Source: Clostridiales bacterium (GTDB lineage: Bacteria > Bacillota > Clostridia > Christensenellales > CAG-138). Taken from it: 16,722 bases of DNA. The notes under the pieces were generated by a model. That model had not been told where the DNA came from and made no database searches. It saw only the letters and a program-made list of their open reading frames with translations. Positions within the stretch are counted from its first letter, which is position 1; every line of letters starts with the position of its first letter. The translations under genes and the position numbers were made by a program. The DNA lies in NCBI GenBank assembly GCA_004554165.1, contig SFNQ01000036.1, positions 1-16,722 on the forward strand, written 5' to 3'. This document shows positions 14,923-16,722 of this stretch, piece by piece.

Positions 14923-16005
14923 TTAGCCCTTGGTGATGTTGACGGGCTTCTCGGTGTCGAACTCGATCACAAGCTCGCCGGAGACCAGCTTATCCTGCTG
15001 CTCCTTGGCAAACTCGGCCGCCGCCTTCAGCGCATCCGCCTTGTCGGGGTTCGTCTCGCAGAACCGATCGATGGTGTCCCAGACGACGATCGCCGCATCG
15101 TTGAAGATGGACTTGATCGTGTGCTCGCCGCCCTTGAACTCGCCGTTCTTGATGTCGTTGGCCGCTTCGAGAACCACTTCGCCGAAGTCGGTGAGCAGGT
15201 GCGTCATCAGCACGTTCTTGCCGATTTCAAAGTAGTCGCTGTTGTCCGCCGTGCAGAGCACGCCGTTCTCCTGACAGGCCTCGACGACGCCGGTGCTGGT
15301 CTTTCCACAGCTGGAGGTGATGCAGTCCACGCCGCGGCTGATCATGGCAAGCGCGATTTCGCGGCCCACGGTCGGGTCGTCATAGGTGTCCGCATACATG
15401 TATTCGACCTCGCAGTCCGGATTGGCGGCCTGAACGCCGTCCATAAAGCCGTTTACAGCCGCATTGGATGTGGCGGTTTCCTGACCGGAGATCATGCCAA
15501 CCTTGTTGGCGGTGGTCATCTTGCCCTGCAGACAGCCAAGGATGTACAGCACCTCCTGCACCTTGTACTCGGTCGACCAGATGTTCTCATACTTCGTATC
15601 GCCGGCATTGGTGTACTGATACAGGCTGACAAACTTGATGTTCGGGTAATCCTTCGCAACGGCGACGACCGCCTCGGAGACCGGCGCGAACGACGTAACG
15701 ATCACTTCATAACCGGCCTTGGCCATAGCGCGGATATCCTCTTCATAGACGTCGGGCGTCAGCGATTCGAGCGTTTTGCACTCGAAACCAAGCGCTTCGA
15801 CCTCGGGAATGACGGCAGCCATGCTGTCGATCGGGCCCTTGTCGCCAAAGCTGCGGTTGCTGATGATAGCCATCTTGATCTTATCGCCACCGGCGTTTTC
15901 GTCGGAAGGCTGGTTGCTGTCGGCGGGTTTGGAGCAGGCAGCAAACAATGCGACGGTCATGAGCAGTACGATTGCTGCGGCAACGATTCGAAGACTTCTT
16001 TTCAT
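14923..16005 (-). CDS. BMP-family ABC substrate-binding lipoprotein
   Basis: This 360-residue extracellular solute-binding lipoprotein has an N-terminal KRSLR, a hydrophobic stretch and lipobox LFAAC, giving lipidation at C24. A Ser/Asn/Asp-rich linker and a BMP-type two-lobe domain follow: KIKMAIISNRSFGDKGPIDS (the usual GDxxxND-like ligand motif reads GDKGPID), EVIVTSFAPVSEAV, KVGMISGQET, and a late CITSSCGKTSTGV. Relatives bind purine nucleosides (PnrA, NupN), but other ligands are known or suspected. AAGGAGGAACC lies before the start. It is the first gene of the run, behind a clear promoter and a leader of about 200 bases, and is followed by a stem-loop that probably raises its level. Confidence 0.93.
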   Translation of the reverse strand: MKRSLRIVAAAIVLLMTVALFAACSKPADSNQPSDENAGGDKIKMAIISNRSFGDKGPIDSMAAVIPEVEALGFECKTLESLTPDVYEEDIRAMAKAGYEVIVTSFAPVSEAVVAVAKDYPNIKFVSLYQYTNAGDTKYENIWSTEYKVQEVLYILGCLQGKMTTANKVGMISGQETATSNAAVNGFMDGVQAANPDCEVEYMYADTYDDPTVGREIALAMISRGVDCITSSCGKTSTGVVEACQENGVLCTADNSDYFEIGKNVLMTHLLTDFGEVVLEAANDIKNGEFKGGEHTIKSIFNDAAIVVWDTIDRFCETNPDKADALKAAAEFAKEQQDKLVSGELVIEFDTEKPVNITKG

Positions 16006-16210
16006 GTTTCTTGGTTCCTCCTTGATTTTTGATATACGAAGGCCTTGTCAGCCAATGCGCCAGGATGGAGTTCTCCGTGGTTCGTTCCGTGGTTTTGGGG
16101 CTCCGTTTCCGGGGTTCGCAGTATGCGTGTTTATACCGTGGGTTTTGTAATGTTGGGCTACGTCGCGGACGATTGTGCTCGTCTTTTAGTTATGCGCATA
16201 TATTGATATG
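16006..16210 (-). promoter_or_regulatory. Long untranslated leader of the operon
   Basis: About 200 bases separate the promoter from the lipoprotein start. The leader contains three copies of CCACGG when read on the minus strand (plus-strand CCGTGG at 16075-16080, 16087-16092 and 16136-16141), related GGAAACGGAG and CCCC motifs between them, and a GGAG-AA-CTCC mini-hairpin. The conserved core of purine riboswitches, expected for a nucleoside transporter, was not found. The length and repeats suggest a structured RNA or protein-binding leader, but no class is recognised. Confidence 0.4.
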
Positions 16211-16215
16211 CATAT

Positions 16216-16244
16216 ATTATATGTGTCTTGTTGCCGAATTGCAA
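16216..16244 (-). promoter_or_regulatory. Sigma-A promoter of the twelve-gene run
   Basis: Read on the minus strand, TTGCAA (16239-16244) is followed by a 17-base spacer and a perfect TATAAT (16216-16221). The surrounding DNA is AT-rich, unlike the genes. It points at the lipoprotein gene and is the only good promoter found ahead of the run. Confidence 0.75.
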
Positions 16245-16328
16245 GTACTTTTTTGTATTTTATTTGTGAAAAAGTCGTTTTGTAAAGCGCCATCTTCTGG
16301 TATTGGCGCGCAGCCGCCCACCCTCCGG

Positions 16329-16447
16329 TTCAACGGACGGACAGCAGCATGGCATTCCCCGACCCAAGCGGCCCGTCGCAAAGCTACTTCAACGGATGGA
16401 TAGCCGCATGGCGCTTCCCGACCAATGCGGCCATAACAAAGCCGCAG
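16329..16447. repeat. Imperfect 59/60-bp tandem repeat, two units
   Basis: Unit one (16329-16387) and unit two (16388-16447) both start TTCAACGGA and share GGA, AGC, GCATGGC, TTCCC, CGACC and GCGGCC at matching positions. They differ at scattered bases and by one base in length. Open frames cross the repeat on both strands, but all use unusual compositions and lack ribosome sites. It looks like an intergenic repeat element rather than coding DNA. Confidence 0.7.
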
Positions 16448-16461
16448 TGCTGGCAAGCCCC

Positions 16462-16629
16462 TCAGAGGCATCCATGCTGCGAGTTTGGCGGGTGTTTCTC
16501 TGCCACGGCAGAAGCTCCAACAAAAACAGAGTTTTTGACGGCCTGATCGGCATGGGAAACGCATGCGTAAATCATTTGCAGCTGCTTAACTGCATATTTC
16601 CCGCACTCGGGACACTTCCATGTATACAT
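16462..16629 (-). CDS. Possible 55-residue Zn-ribbon ORF, doubtful
   Basis: An ATG at 16629 opens a 55-codon frame that begins MYTWKCPECGKYAVKQLQMI and ends at TGA 16462-16464. One CPEC knuckle, plus later single cysteines, suggests a zinc-binding fragment. No ribosome binding site precedes it, and it overlaps the DUF3987 fragment in another frame. The junction between the two lies at about 16620. It may be the tail of a different mobile-element gene rather than an intact small gene. Confidence 0.3.
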   Translation of the reverse strand: MYTWKCPECGKYAVKQLQMIYACVSHADQAVKNSVFVGASAVAEKHPPNSQHGCL

Positions 16630-16722
16630 CGATATTCACATTGCGGCTGTACAGGCCGCTGATGATATCGAAGATACCGCCCTCTGCGGAAACCACCGCC
16701 GCACAACCGTTGTTCTCGGCCA
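16586..16722 (-). pseudogene. DUF3987 (primase/helicase-like) fragment, off the edge
   Basis: On the minus strand the frame enters from the right edge and reads AENNGCAAVVSAEGGIFDI, then ISGLYSRNVNID, before a non-matching tail and a TAA at 16586-16588. SAEGG-IFD-I-GLYS-NID is a conserved stretch of DUF3987 proteins found on plasmids, phages and integrated elements, where they accompany replication functions. The conserved reading breaks at about 16620, so the C-terminal part is lost. The N-terminal part lies outside the window. Confidence 0.55.

Noticed and set aside
14323..16032. Plus-strand open frame of 569 codons over the lipoprotein and VOC genes
   Set aside because: It is antisense to two genes with clear motifs and a lipobox, and shows no domain of its own.
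16006..16210. Purine riboswitch in the transporter leader
   Set aside because: It was expected from the transporter type, but the conserved three-way-junction core bases were not found on the minus strand.
16329..16447. CRISPR array
   Set aside because: There are only two adjoining imperfect 59/60-base units with no spacers between them and no cas genes.
16217..16564. Minus-strand 115-codon frame through the tandem repeat
   Set aside because: It covers the tandem repeat and the operon promoter, lacks a ribosome site, and has Cys/Arg-rich shadow composition.

Overview
The window looks like a piece of a GC-rich member of the Bacillota, probably a gut-type Clostridia relative. The signs are strong AGGAGG-type ribosome binding sites, TTGACA/TATAAT-like promoters, a BMP-family lipoprotein transporter, and IS30, IS256 and DUF3987 remnants of a kind common in that group. 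This placement is inference. No ribosomal marker is present apart from one initiator tRNA.

Left part (1-3325), plus strand apart from two transposase scraps. It opens with a transposase fragment, then a complete promoter / tRNA-fMet / terminator unit (196-383), then a gene-poor stretch with hairpins. Next comes a decayed locus. A nucleoside-type ABC permease has lost most of its length and its frame (731-1091), a second permease is intact (1109-2047), and a small one-helix membrane protein is cut off by an IS256 scrap (2206-2326). That scrap abuts a 5'-deleted, frameshifted IS30 scrap (2325-2672), which abuts the middle of an SF2/SNF2-type helicase (2671-about 3130). Everything here except the tRNA unit and the intact permease appears broken.

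Main part (3326-16005): twelve genes, all on the minus strand, mostly a few bases apart or overlapping. They read leftward from one clear promoter at 16216-16244. In order of transcription they are: BMP substrate-binding lipoprotein, VOC-fold protein, dual ABC ATPase, two permeases, a homocitrate/isopropylmalate synthase-like DRE-TIM enzyme, a thiolase-fold protein, a DUF35 Zn-ribbon/OB-fold protein, a FadR-type GntR regulator, a D-2-hydroxyacid dehydrogenase, a CoA-disulfide-reductase-like flavoprotein, and an aldehyde dehydrogenase. The transporter resembles nucleoside importers (Bacillus NupNOPQ, Treponema Pnr), yet no nucleoside-processing enzyme accompanies it. The enzymes instead suggest a CoA-thioester and carbon-carbon bond pathway that yields or consumes an aldehyde and a 2-hydroxy/2-oxo acid, under control of a metabolite-sensing regulator. 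I do not recognise this set as a known pathway. It is the best candidate here for an undescribed system, particularly the thiolase-fold/DUF35 pair, which resembles the steroid side-chain aldolase Ltp2-ChsH2 and has altered catalytic positions.

Right edge (16245-16722): no intact gene. It holds an imperfect 59/60-bp tandem repeat, a possible 55-residue Zn-ribbon ORF and the truncated end of a DUF3987 protein running off the window, so the catabolic operon has mobile-element debris on both sides.
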